DNA of 64,000 bases from OLB6 sp964467455 (lineage in GTDB: Bacteria > Bacteroidota > Ignavibacteria > Kapaibacteriales > Kapaibacteriaceae): assembly GCA_964467455.1 (NCBI GenBank), contig CAYXQJ010000005.1, positions 62,001 to 126,000 on the forward strand. The letters are read 5' to 3'. This document shows, one piece after another, positions 52,209-60,463 of the stretch. Both the position numbers and the translations under genes were made by a program. Under the pieces are notes generated by a model, which searched no databases, had not been told where the DNA came from, and saw nothing but the letters and a program-made list of their open reading frames with translations. Position 1 is the first letter of the stretch; every line of letters starts with the position of its first letter.

Positions 52209-54065
52209 GTGCAAGAAGACCTACGCTATATCCTAAACCTGGCACAGTTGTTCGCAGATGATGATGCGATCAAACGCGTGCTAGGAGACCCTGCTTTCAC
52301 GGAACTGGCGAAGTCGGATCCTGAGATCGCGCACAGGGTGGAGATCGTTCGCTTGTTTCACGCGAGGGAATACCAGAAGGTCATTGACCTAATTGAGCAC
52401 GTTGCCGAAGGCGATCGGACAAAGGAAGACGCCACGTCACTTGCAAGGGCCTTCCTGGAATGTGGTAAGGCGAAGGAAGCCATCGAACTCATTAGTGCAT
52501 CGCTGATCGACGATCATCGACTCGAGCAACGGTTACAACTCGCACTGCGATATCGAAGGGCGCGATTGCTGATGTGGATGAACCGAGATGCCGAAGCATT
52601 ACAAGATCTTACGATCGCATCGGCTGTCTCGGACGCGCTTGAATATTGGAATATCTCAGCGCAGATCATGCAAGACTTTGCCATGATCGCGATGAACTCT
52701 GGTGATCCCGTTAAAGCGATCACCTATGCAGAGCGATCGCTATTGTATGTCAAGCAATCGAACACGCTAACGCACAAGTATGTTGTCCAAAAGATCAATC
52801 TGGCAAGCTTCTATGTGCAGGCGGGCCGACTCACTGAAGCACTCGAGGAATATCTCGAACTATCCAGGAATGAGATCGTCGTTGGATCGTCGAAGTATGC
52901 ACTGGTCGCGTTTCTCAATCTAGCGATCACCTACAAGAGGCTAGGCCAGCACGCCCTTTCACTGGAGAATTATCAACGCGTCTTGGAGATCGCCACAACA
53001 TCCGGCGCATCAGAATACGTTGTGCGCTCTCTGATCGGCATTACTGATCACTATGTGATCACAGGTGATCTCGAGAAGGCCAAGCACTTCATCGAGTTAG
53101 CTTTTGAAAAGGTGAAACATCCGGATGCAGCATTCCTTGAGGGCATCGTGAACGTTCATTATGCCAATGTGGAGCATGCACTTGGATCACGTGAGGAGGC
53201 GATCAGTAGACTTCGAGTCTATTACGATAAGTTCAATGCTGAAGAAAGTGTTCAAGACACAGTGCTCTATGGCGAAGACCTTGCAGAATGGCTGGCCGAG
53301 ATCGGCAGATATGACGAGGCGTATGCGATCTTGAAGAACTGCTCTGGTCTGCAGAAGCGCGTGTACGATCAAGAGATCGAACGCACAACACAACTTTCGT
53401 CTCTTCGCTCTAAGCTTGACATAGAACGCGAGTCAATTCGCCAACGTGACGAAGCCCGTACGGCCGTTCTACATGCTGTTCTTCCGGCCCACATTGCACA
53501 GCGCTTGTTAGCAGGCGAACGGAAGATCGGTGAACGCGTCGAGAGTGTATCCATCTTGTTCGCCGATGTTGTTGGCTTCACTCAGATGTCTGCATCCATG
53601 GAGCCAGAACAACTCGTTGAATTGCTGGAAGATCTGTTCACGAAGATGGATCAGATCGCGATTGAGTTTGGATGTGAGCGCATCAAGACCATCGGCGATT
53701 CGTATATGGCGGCGTGCGGACTTGCTGACGTAACGACCAATCACGTTAAACGAATCTGTCGAACTGCGCAGTCATTTCTGGATGATCGGCGCGGACTCCC
53801 ACTTCCCACTTCACAGATTCGCATCGGCATTCATACCGGACCAGTCGTGGCCGGTGTGATGAGTGGTTCAAGACTTTCATATGACGTGTGGGGAGACACG
53901 GTCAATGTTGCCTCACGCATGGAAAATCACTCAGCACCCGGACGTATACTATGCTCGTCTGATGTTGCCAACGCACTTATCTCTGATCAAACGTTCCAGC
54001 TGGAAAAAAGAGAGCCCCTCGACATTCGTGGCAAGGGGCTCATGACAACGTATTGGTTGCGTTAG
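52209..54065 (+). CDS. TPR-containing class III adenylate cyclase
   Basis: 618 residues from GTG 52209. Residues 1-400 are tetratricopeptide-like helices (for example LVAFLNLAITYKRLGQHALSLENY), then a coiled-coil linker (QLSSLRSKLDIERESIRQRDE) and a class III cyclase domain. VSILFADVVGFTQMS has the first metal Asp, CERIKTIGDSYMAACG carries the second Asp and a Lys at the base-recognition position, and LSYDVWGDTVNVASRME has Asp at the partner position. Lys/Asp is the ATP-type pair, so adenylate rather than guanylate cyclase is expected. No membrane segment. It makes cAMP in response to signals bound by the TPR region; a Crp/Fnr regulator lies 12 kb upstream. Confidence 0.9.
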   Translation: MQEDLRYILNLAQLFADDDAIKRVLGDPAFTELAKSDPEIAHRVEIVRLFHAREYQKVIDLIEHVAEGDRTKEDATSLARAFLECGKAKEAIELISASLIDDHRLEQRLQLALRYRRARLLMWMNRDAEALQDLTIASAVSDALEYWNISAQIMQDFAMIAMNSGDPVKAITYAERSLLYVKQSNTLTHKYVVQKINLASFYVQAGRLTEALEEYLELSRNEIVVGSSKYALVAFLNLAITYKRLGQHALSLENYQRVLEIATTSGASEYVVRSLIGITDHYVITGDLEKAKHFIELAFEKVKHPDAAFLEGIVNVHYANVEHALGSREEAISRLRVYYDKFNAEESVQDTVLYGEDLAEWLAEIGRYDEAYAILKNCSGLQKRVYDQEIERTTQLSSLRSKLDIERESIRQRDEARTAVLHAVLPAHIAQRLLAGERKIGERVESVSILFADVVGFTQMSASMEPEQLVELLEDLFTKMDQIAIEFGCERIKTIGDSYMAACGLADVTTNHVKRICRTAQSFLDDRRGLPLPTSQIRIGIHTGPVVAGVMSGSRLSYDVWGDTVNVASRMENHSAPGRILCSSDVANALISDQTFQLEKREPLDIRGKGLMTTYWLR

Positions 54066-54068
54066 AGA

Positions 54069-54470
54069 TTATCGTCGAATGCTCACTGTGTCGCCAAGAT
54101 GAATAGATACGGGTTGATCAGTAATGCCGTTTGTTGGCATTTGCCATGGATTCGCGGGAGTGATCGATGAAACTCGAACCGGTGCCCCAGCCACGATCTG
54201 TGAAGCTGTCGAGCTATCTGTTGAGACCGTACCACTCACCGTAAAGGTGTTCAGGTCGACCTTGATCGACTGACCACCACTCTGAATTGTGATCGTTCCC
54301 GGCTGACGGTTGGTGGTAAAGCTTTGACGTGGAGCCGGAGCGGGCCCCAAACTGTCTTCAGCAGTCCCTGGATCGGGTTGCGGACGCGGCTCATCACACC
54401 CTGTGCCAAGCACAGCGATCGCAAAGACGCCGGTTAAGACCAGCATGAACAGACCACGAACACGAATCAT
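54069..54470 (-). CDS. Small lipoprotein of unknown function
   Basis: 133 residues. N-terminus MIRVRGLFMLVLTGVFAIA with lipobox LGTGC, then Pro-rich DEPRPQPDPGTAEDSLGPAPAP linker. The C-terminal half (QPGTITIQSGGQSIKVDLN, DTVSIRR) looks like a small beta domain; no family recognised. The Shine-Dalgarno region contains the window's recurrent AGGGGGC heptamer (54474-54480) with AGGAG just upstream. It is convergent with the cyclase (three bases apart). Confidence 0.72.
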   Translation of the reverse strand: MIRVRGLFMLVLTGVFAIAVLGTGCDEPRPQPDPGTAEDSLGPAPAPRQSFTTNRQPGTITIQSGGQSIKVDLNTFTVSGTVSTDSSTASQIVAGAPVRVSSITPANPWQMPTNGITDQPVSIHLGDTVSIRR

Positions 54471-54520
54471 GACGCCCCCTCTCCTAAGATGAGAAAAATG
54501 GATGCGTCAACATACGCACT

Positions 54521-55384
54521 TTATCCGCGCTGTAGGCGCTCCAGTCGCATCGACCGTGTTCTGAACTTCGGAATGAAGGCGCCGAGGAAGTACACCCGGA
54601 TGATATACCACCAGAATGAGCGCTCGATCAACTGAGGATCGATCTTGTCGGCAACGGCAGCATGAAGCTCGGGAGCTTTGCTCCAGTGTGAGCCGGCTTT
54701 GTCGTGGTGGACGGTGTGGTAGCCGTTGTTGAACAACAGGAGGTTCAGCCAGCCTGTGAAGTTGCGGGAGTGGTTGTAGACCGATTCTTCATCGGCGTGG
54801 ACGTGCTGGACGTAGTTGAACACCAACACGGCAAACAAGCCGAACTGCTGAGGGATGATCACGAACAGGAGTGCGTTCCACCAATCGATGTAGAGGAACG
54901 TGCCGATCCATGCGAACAGGGCGAAGTATTGTCCGAATGCTTGCGCGAACTTCTTCTTGTCCGTGTTCCACAACATCTTCAAATAGTCACGGATGGGCTT
55001 CTGTTGATAGATCGAGCTCATCGTTGGATACAACAGCAGCATCAATAACGTGTTGTGTTCGGTCAGACGATACGTGATGGTATAGTCGCCCTCTTTGTTG
55101 TTGAGCTTATGATGGTTCATGTTATGCGTGGGGATCCACGCAAATGCCGGGAAACCATAGAACACCGTCAGCCAATAGTCGGTCAACGAGTTCAACGTCG
55201 GATTCCGGAAGATCGGCAGGTGGTTGTGGTTGTGGGCGATCACCGTGACGGCGACCGATAAGAAAAGGTAGAAGACGTAGAGGGCAGGATGAAACCCGAC
55301 AACGGTCCATTGAAGAATAAAGACGGCCGTGGTAACGACCATGTAGGCGACGGTGCGCCGATCGGCGGAATTACGAAGGATCAT
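54521..55384 (-). CDS. Membrane fatty-acid desaturase/hydroxylase
   Basis: 287 residues with four hydrophobic segments. The three histidine boxes of the membrane di-iron family are visible: AHNHNHLP (near 50), THNMNHHKL (near 86) and the C-terminal NNGYHTVHHDKAG (near 220). These enzymes use O2 and electrons from a reductase to desaturate or hydroxylate lipid acyl chains in the membrane. Substrate is unclear: phospholipid fatty acids or, given the serine palmitoyltransferase in this window, sphingoid bases are both possible. It stands alone with 50-base gaps on both sides. Confidence 0.88.
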   Translation of the reverse strand: MILRNSADRRTVAYMVVTTAVFILQWTVVGFHPALYVFYLFLSVAVTVIAHNHNHLPIFRNPTLNSLTDYWLTVFYGFPAFAWIPTHNMNHHKLNNKEGDYTITYRLTEHNTLLMLLLYPTMSSIYQQKPIRDYLKMLWNTDKKKFAQAFGQYFALFAWIGTFLYIDWWNALLFVIIPQQFGLFAVLVFNYVQHVHADEESVYNHSRNFTGWLNLLLFNNGYHTVHHDKAGSHWSKAPELHAAVADKIDPQLIERSFWWYIIRVYFLGAFIPKFRTRSMRLERLQRG

Positions 55385-55445
55385 CTACGAATTTAAGTCT
55401 TTGATGTGTATGCAAATACAGGTTTTAATCACCGAATTGCCACCA

Positions 55446-55940
55446 TCAACGCCCGGACGTCGGTATACGTTCCGAAGTTGTTGCGAACCGTCGGCGTTGC
55501 TCTACGGCGACCTTGAACACCACCTTGCGCACTGACTCTGCCGGCGGCTGTGGGGCATGGGCATCTTCGGGATAGAAGACCGCCGCAATACCGGGCACAA
55601 GGGTCAAGGTGGTCGTGGCTTCATCCGCCATCAACAGCATGTCCTTCTCCGAATCATACGCCTGAAGGGGGCTGGTACAGTCCTGAAGAGCTTTCCATTG
55701 TACAACGAACGACCCGCGCACAGCAACCTGAACGTCGATGTATCGACGATGTGCTTCAAGAGGGTTGGCCTTGTTGGTATGCACGTCATCAGCAACGATG
55801 GCATAAAGCCGTTCACCGTCGAGGTCGTATCGTCCGGCTTCGCAGGTCAGGATATCGGGATCTTGTAGAAACGTCACGATCTGCGGCCAGTCCGGCAGCA
55901 CAGCAAACGCTTGTTCGTTGGTCAGATGGTCAAGGATCAT
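55446..55940 (-). CDS. YhcH/YjgK/YiaL family (DUF386) protein
   Basis: 164 residues, cytosolic. Cupin-like beta-sandwich family: GRYDLDGERLYAIVADDVHTN, the conserved EAHRRYIDVQVAVRG (His and Glu ligands) and PGIAAVFYPEDAHAPQ with the DAHxP motif. E. coli members NanQ/YhcH act on sialic-acid or other sugar intermediates (anomerase activity). The glycosylasparaginase gene upstream on the same strand (37-base gap) suggests carbohydrate handling. The C-terminal 20 residues are Arg-rich and unusual for the family. Confidence 0.9.
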   Translation of the reverse strand: MILDHLTNEQAFAVLPDWPQIVTFLQDPDILTCEAGRYDLDGERLYAIVADDVHTNKANPLEAHRRYIDVQVAVRGSFVVQWKALQDCTSPLQAYDSEKDMLLMADEATTTLTLVPGIAAVFYPEDAHAPQPPAESVRKVVFKVAVEQRRRFATTSERIPTSGR

Positions 55941-55977
55941 GGAGCAAACTTACGCTCGATGCGTCAAGATGAACTTC

Positions 55978-56937
55978 CTACATCAGACTGTGTGATGCTT
56001 GCTCGAGCATGGTCTGTTCTCCTGCTCGTGACAACGCATACGTGAATCCCTTGTGCATGCCATGCGCCCCTGTTTCACCCTTGGTGTTCATGGCCAAGAT
56101 GCCGACCTGAAAGTCCTTGTGGTTGGCGTGTTTGCGGATGATACGCTTGATCGCTTCTTCGCAGGCCTCTTGAGGTCTGGCGCCAAAGCGCATGGCTTCG
56201 ACGGCGATGGTGCTCGCGGCCGTGCGGATGACCGTTTCTCCGAGGCCGGTGCACGTTGCTGCGCCAACGTCGCCATCCACGAAGAGTCCGGCACCGATGA
56301 TCGGTGAGTCGCCAACGCGGCCGTGCATCTTATAGCCAAGGCCGCTGGTGGTGCAGGCGCCGGCCAGGCGACCGTTAGCGTCACGCACCAACATGCCAAT
56401 GGTGTCGTGGTTCTCGATGTTGATCACGGGTTGGTAGTTGTTCGTGCGTTTCCATTCTTCCCAGGCGCGACGCACGTCGTCTGAGAGTTGTTGCGAGATC
56501 ACCGGCACCCCTTGTTCTTGGGCGAACTGCTCTGCCCCTTTACCAACCATCATGACGTGGGGTGTGCGTTCCATCACCAGGCGGGCGAGGGCGATGGGGT
56601 GGGCCACGGTGGTGACGAAGGCCACGGAGCCGGCGCGACTGTCGTGGTCCATGATGGAGGCGTCGAGGGTGACGATACCGTCGCGGTCCGGTGTGCCGCC
56701 GAGTCCCACACTGCGGTTGTTGGGATCGGCTTCGACGACCATGACGCCTTTCTCGACGGCATCAAGTGCACTGCCGCCGGCAGCTAATGTTGCGAGAGCC
56801 GCAGCATTGGCAGGTACGCCGTGATCCCACGTGGAGATGACGGTGGCACCGGAGGTATTCATGGCGAGAAGACTTCGGTGGAGTCCGGCATAGGCGGTGG
56901 CGCCGAGGAGGGAGAGGAGGAAGGAGCGTTTATCCAT
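55978..56937 (-). CDS. N4-(beta-N-acetylglucosaminyl)-L-asparaginase (Ntn hydrolase)
   Basis: 319 residues from ATG 56937 (MDKRSFLLSLLGATAYAGLH, a weak export signal). The family signature HDTIGMLVRD places the autocatalytic Thr nucleophile near residue 175; SVGLGGTPDRDGIVTLDASIM, GLGYKMHGRVGDSPIIGAG and TCTGLGETVIRTAAS are conserved. The enzyme releases GlcNAc and aspartate from GlcNAc-Asn, the last step in N-glycopeptide degradation, and would fit downstream of PNGase-type or protease activities seen in this window. A 7-bp array of 13 units abuts the start codon, which would otherwise be read through as FPVPSSQ repeats. Confidence 0.88.
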   Translation of the reverse strand: MDKRSFLLSLLGATAYAGLHRSLLAMNTSGATVISTWDHGVPANAAALATLAAGGSALDAVEKGVMVVEADPNNRSVGLGGTPDRDGIVTLDASIMDHDSRAGSVAFVTTVAHPIALARLVMERTPHVMMVGKGAEQFAQEQGVPVISQQLSDDVRRAWEEWKRTNNYQPVINIENHDTIGMLVRDANGRLAGACTTSGLGYKMHGRVGDSPIIGAGLFVDGDVGAATCTGLGETVIRTAASTIAVEAMRFGARPQEACEEAIKRIIRKHANHKDFQVGILAMNTKGETGAHGMHKGFTYALSRAGEQTMLEQASHSLM

Positions 56938-56940
56938 ACA

Positions 56941-57037
56941 GGGAACTGAGAACTGGGAACTGGGAACTGGGAACTGAGAACTGGGAACTGGGAACTGGGA
57001 ACTGGGAACTGGGAACTGGGAACTGGGAACTGGGAAT
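56941..57037. repeat. 7-bp tandem array (GGGAACT)13 upstream of glycosylasparaginase
   Basis: Thirteen heptamers from 56941 to 57031, eleven exact GGGAACT and two GAGAACT (units 2 and 6), then a partial GGGAATT. It fills most of the 162-base divergent region between the glycosylasparaginase start (56937) and the DUF4143 ATPase (57100). Confidence 0.95.
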
Positions 57038-57057
57038 TTGCGAGGAATGGTTCGTAT

Positions 57058-57081
57058 TTTTGCGAGGTATATCTCGTAAAA
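57058..57081. promoter_or_regulatory. Palindromic operator candidate before plus-strand DUF4143 ATPase
   Basis: TTTTGCGAG (57058-57066) and CTCGTAAAA (57073-57081) are inverted copies with one mismatch around GTATAT, ending 18 bases before the GTG start. A further half-copy, TTTGCGAGG, lies at 57037. A related palindrome precedes the other DUF4143 gene. Confidence 0.6.
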
Positions 57082-57099
57082 TAGCAAGAGACGTGATAA

Positions 57100-58266
57100 G
57101 TGTATCAACGTGAACATGTTACGATCGTCAGAAAACGGCTCGAAGAGCCGCGATCTACGATCATTGCCCTTACCGGGCCCCGTCAAGTAGGCAAGACCAC
57201 GATCGTTCGTCAGGCCCTAGAAGGTATCCGGGTGCCACTGTTCTATGAGAACGCCGATGGGCTGGTACGGTCTTCCGATGGCTGGATCTCCGATATCTGG
57301 GCGCGCGCACGGGCAGCAGCCATGAGCCGGACGGCTGTGATCGTGATCGACGAGATCCAGAAAGTGCAGGATTGGAGCGAATCCGTCAAGCGTGAGTGGG
57401 ATGTCGATACCTGGAATGGCCTGGACATTCGCCTGATCGTCCTCGGCTCATCAATGCTGTTGATCAACTCCGGACTGCGGGAAAGTCTGGCGGGCAGGTT
57501 CGAGAGGATCCGTGTGATGCCATGGTCGTACACGGAGTTTCGGGACGCCTTTGGAACATCGCTTGACGACTATGCGGTGTTTGGTGGATATCCCGGATCA
57601 GCCCCCTACATCCATGACGTGTCTCGGTGGATGTCATACATGCAGGACAGCATCATCGAGCCCGTGATCTTGAAGGACATCCTGCAATTGCAACGTGTCG
57701 ACAAACCGGCGCTATTGCGACAACTCTTCACGATAGGAGCTCAGATGTCGTCGCGGGAAGTGTCCTTCACCAAACTCCTTGGCTTGCTGCAAGACAGTGG
57801 CAATACGGCTACCATCGTTCACTACCTTGATCTGCTAGAGGAAGCCGGCATCCTTTGTGGCTTGCAGAAGTATCGAACATCGGTGATGAAGAAACGCTCA
57901 AGCCCGAAGCTGCAGGTCTTTGCCAATGGTATTGCAACGGCAACTGGATCCGGCTGGACGACCGACATGCCCAAAGACGTCAGGGGGCGATGTACGGAAA
58001 GTCTCGTCGGTGCACACCTTCGCAACATAGTTGAAGGAACAACTTCCACGCTCTCATGGTGGCGAGAAGGAATTCATGAAGTAGACTTTATTGTGCACGG
58101 TCCCAACCGCGTTACGGCGATCGTAGTCTCAAATGGATCACGACATTACCGACGAGGACTTGCGGCATTCTCCGAGCAGTATCCGAATGCCAGGACGTTA
58201 CTTGTCGGCGAGAGCGGTATTCCCGTTGAAGAGTTTCTCACCTGGAGTATTCAAGATGTTTCGTGA
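57100..58266 (+). CDS. AAA_14/DUF4143 ATPase
   Basis: 388 residues from GTG 57100 (MYQREHVTIVRKRL). Walker A is GPRQVGKTTIVRQ (near 28) and Walker B TAVIVIDEIQKVQDW; sensor LIVLGSSMLLIN follows. The C-terminal half (SSREVSFTKLLGLLQDSG, GILCGLQKYR, LSWWREGIHEVDFIVHGP) is DUF4143 with a nuclease-like EVDF motif. Such proteins are widespread in Bacteroidota and archaea; function is unknown, possibly defence- or toxin-like. A palindrome abuts the promoter. It is convergent with the esterase gene (one base apart). Confidence 0.9.
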   Translation: MYQREHVTIVRKRLEEPRSTIIALTGPRQVGKTTIVRQALEGIRVPLFYENADGLVRSSDGWISDIWARARAAAMSRTAVIVIDEIQKVQDWSESVKREWDVDTWNGLDIRLIVLGSSMLLINSGLRESLAGRFERIRVMPWSYTEFRDAFGTSLDDYAVFGGYPGSAPYIHDVSRWMSYMQDSIIEPVILKDILQLQRVDKPALLRQLFTIGAQMSSREVSFTKLLGLLQDSGNTATIVHYLDLLEEAGILCGLQKYRTSVMKKRSSPKLQVFANGIATATGSGWTTDMPKDVRGRCTESLVGAHLRNIVEGTTSTLSWWREGIHEVDFIVHGPNRVTAIVVSNGSRHYRRGLAAFSEQYPNARTLLVGESGIPVEEFLTWSIQDVS

Positions 58267-58267
58267 A

Positions 58268-60463
58268 CTACTCCGTAACGATCTTCAACTGACATGTTCT
58301 GCTTGCCCCCTCACCGAAGACAAATAGGTAAGCACCTGGTGACAGGTTCGAGGGATCGATCATGACGCGTCCGCTGACGTCCATGACGCAGATGATGCTC
58401 TGCGTTGATGACACTGCGCTCTCTTGGTCAACACTACTCGGGATCACGGAAATGTTGTGGAACGTGAGCATGCCGGACCCGACCTCGTCGGTGATCCATG
58501 GTCCGGAATAAAGGGCACTGGTGAAAGGGTCGTTCTTCGATGGCACATAACTCACCGTATTCACTGTGACGTCGGTCGAAGGACGCAGGACGACGGACGT
58601 CCCCACGATCCAAGCACTGTCCGGACGGAGTGTTTCGGTTCCATTGAAGAAGAAGGCCGATGTAAGGGGCTGACCATTTGCCTGTGTGATCTGCAATGAA
58701 CGCGCATTCTTCGTAGTGATACTGATGTCGCCGTTGGTCACATCTTGTCGCACCGTTGCAAACGTTGGTGCAAGCACATCGGGCGACTCAATACCGTCTT
58801 CGGTGTCGCGGTAGAGTCGATACATCTGATCGCCGAGATCGCGATAGCCGACAGAGCCGAAGTGACAACCGTCGTGCGCCGGCAATGCACAGGCCGTGTG
58901 GACGATCACGTCATCGTAGAGATCCTGCAGACGACGCTGATCATCGCGTAGTCGGGCATGATCATCACCGCCGCAGCCCGGGCGGATCTGTACGACAACG
59001 ACATGTTCCAAGTTGGGTAGATCGGCTTTCCATGCAGCATACAACGTGGCAAAGAGTGATGCATAGTCATCTGCTCCGTTGTTGGATTCACCCTGATACC
59101 AAAACAACCATCGAATGTGGTTGCGAAGTCCGCTCTTATCGATGCGATACAACCACGAACCATAAATGGTCTGTCGGTTCATGCGGTTGTTCGCATCCGG
59201 AAAGTGTTGTTCAATGCGCGTACCGCCCACACCGCCATTGATCACACACGTCGGCATGCTGCGTTCCGTGGCGATGAGTTGCTGCAGACGCAATCCCCAC
59301 GCACCAACGTTCGCACCACCGCCGTTGCCGCTTGCAATGCTCTCTTTGAACAACGTGTCATTCGCTGCTTGTCCGAAGTTGGAACCGAACGTGCGCGCAT
59401 ACGGCACCCTGCCTAGCGATGCATCACCGAAGATGCTGTTGGATTGTCCTTCAATGGCGATGGCTTCACCACAGACAATGCCGTCAGCATCGACGATGCG
59501 ACGTATCGTGTCGCCGGTCATCACCGCATCGATCGTGAGACGATACGTGTACAGTCCTGCAGACACCGGACGTGCGATGCGGATCTCTTTTGTCTGCGAC
59601 GTCACAAACGTCCACTCTTGCACCACAATACCTGCGCTATCCAATGTTGCCGTCACGCGCTGCACCCTGTTATCGCTGACCGTGCCTTGAGCGAGCAGCT
59701 CGCCCCCTTCCGGAATAAAGTGTAGGGGGCTGGGCACACGTTCCCACATCACCACAGGCGGCAGCGGATCGGGCACGCGGGGGATGTTGTAGCGATCGTG
59801 GAGGTCGGTTTCCAACTTAGTGCGTTCAGTGGAATCGAGGAGCCGATCATAGAGCACCACTTCGGCGATATCACCCCAGAAGAAATTGTCGCGCACGTAG
59901 GAGCCGATGAACAATGTCGGATCGGTGTTCTGCGGGATCACAACATCATCACCAATGCGATTGTTGAGGGCGAGTTTGAGGCGTCCGGTGGACTCTTCGT
60001 ATTCAACGCGCACAACGGTTGGTCCATCGGCATCCACGGTACTCTGTGCGAGTTGGGAGAAGTTCGCGCTGTGGATCACGCGTGGGTACGGACTTGTAGC
60101 CAGGAACAGTGCGCGCGTGGTTCCGGAGACCAGGTTGTTCGATGCGGACTGGCCATTCCATCGCATCACGACGTAAAGTGTGTAGTCGTTCGCCGTTGGA
60201 AAGATGGACGGACCTTCCAGATAGCCGTCATTGGCGAACCGCAGTGTCGGACGTCCGTTCATACCATCGGCTACATAGAGCGGTCGGACCTTCGTTGTAT
60301 CCGGCACCAGCACTGCACTACCTGACACCGAGTGCCAGCTTGTCACGCGTCCGTCGGCATTGCGTGTGACCAGACTATCGGCGCGCACATGGAGCAGTGG
60401 TGCCTGGGCAGAGGCGAGGAGGGGGAAGAGAAGGAGGAATGTGATCGACGCAATGTGGTTCAT
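58268..60463 (-). CDS. Secreted sialate O-acetylesterase-like protein with LamG-like domain and T9SS-type C-terminus
   Basis: 731 residues. Signal peptide MNHIASITFLLLFPLLASAQ. Residues 25-230 look like a LamG/concanavalin-type carbohydrate-binding domain (FIGSYVRDNFFWGDIAEVVLYDRLLD). From about 335 the SGNH-type esterase domain begins: AIEGQSNSIFG (catalytic Ser), WYQGESNNGADD (block with Gly/Glu) and DGCHFGSVGYRDLG (Asp-x-x-His). This matches sialate O-acetylesterase (SASA) and carbohydrate esterase family 6-like enzymes removing O-acetyl groups from sugars. The C-terminus (CVMDVSGRVM, LSPGAYLFVFG, LKIVTE) resembles a sorting domain. It is coupled to the ATPase gene upstream (four-base overlap at 60460-60463). 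Confidence 0.84.
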   Translation of the reverse strand: MNHIASITFLLLFPLLASAQAPLLHVRADSLVTRNADGRVTSWHSVSGSAVLVPDTTKVRPLYVADGMNGRPTLRFANDGYLEGPSIFPTANDYTLYVVMRWNGQSASNNLVSGTTRALFLATSPYPRVIHSANFSQLAQSTVDADGPTVVRVEYEESTGRLKLALNNRIGDDVVIPQNTDPTLFIGSYVRDNFFWGDIAEVVLYDRLLDSTERTKLETDLHDRYNIPRVPDPLPPVVMWERVPSPLHFIPEGGELLAQGTVSDNRVQRVTATLDSAGIVVQEWTFVTSQTKEIRIARPVSAGLYTYRLTIDAVMTGDTIRRIVDADGIVCGEAIAIEGQSNSIFGDASLGRVPYARTFGSNFGQAANDTLFKESIASGNGGGANVGAWGLRLQQLIATERSMPTCVINGGVGGTRIEQHFPDANNRMNRQTIYGSWLYRIDKSGLRNHIRWLFWYQGESNNGADDYASLFATLYAAWKADLPNLEHVVVVQIRPGCGGDDHARLRDDQRRLQDLYDDVIVHTACALPAHDGCHFGSVGYRDLGDQMYRLYRDTEDGIESPDVLAPTFATVRQDVTNGDISITTKNARSLQITQANGQPLTSAFFFNGTETLRPDSAWIVGTSVVLRPSTDVTVNTVSYVPSKNDPFTSALYSGPWITDEVGSGMLTFHNISVIPSSVDQESAVSSTQSIICVMDVSGRVMIDPSNLSPGAYLFVFGEGASRTCQLKIVTE

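Noticed and set aside
54096..54110. GAATAGATAC copy matching the HipA-like operator repeat
   Set aside because: It lies inside the lipoprotein coding sequence, isolated, and is probably coincidental.
56938..57186. N-terminal extension of glycosylasparaginase through the heptamer array
   Set aside because: The extension is FPVPSSQ repeats plus antisense of the DUF4143 gene; MDKRSFLL begins a plausible export signal.
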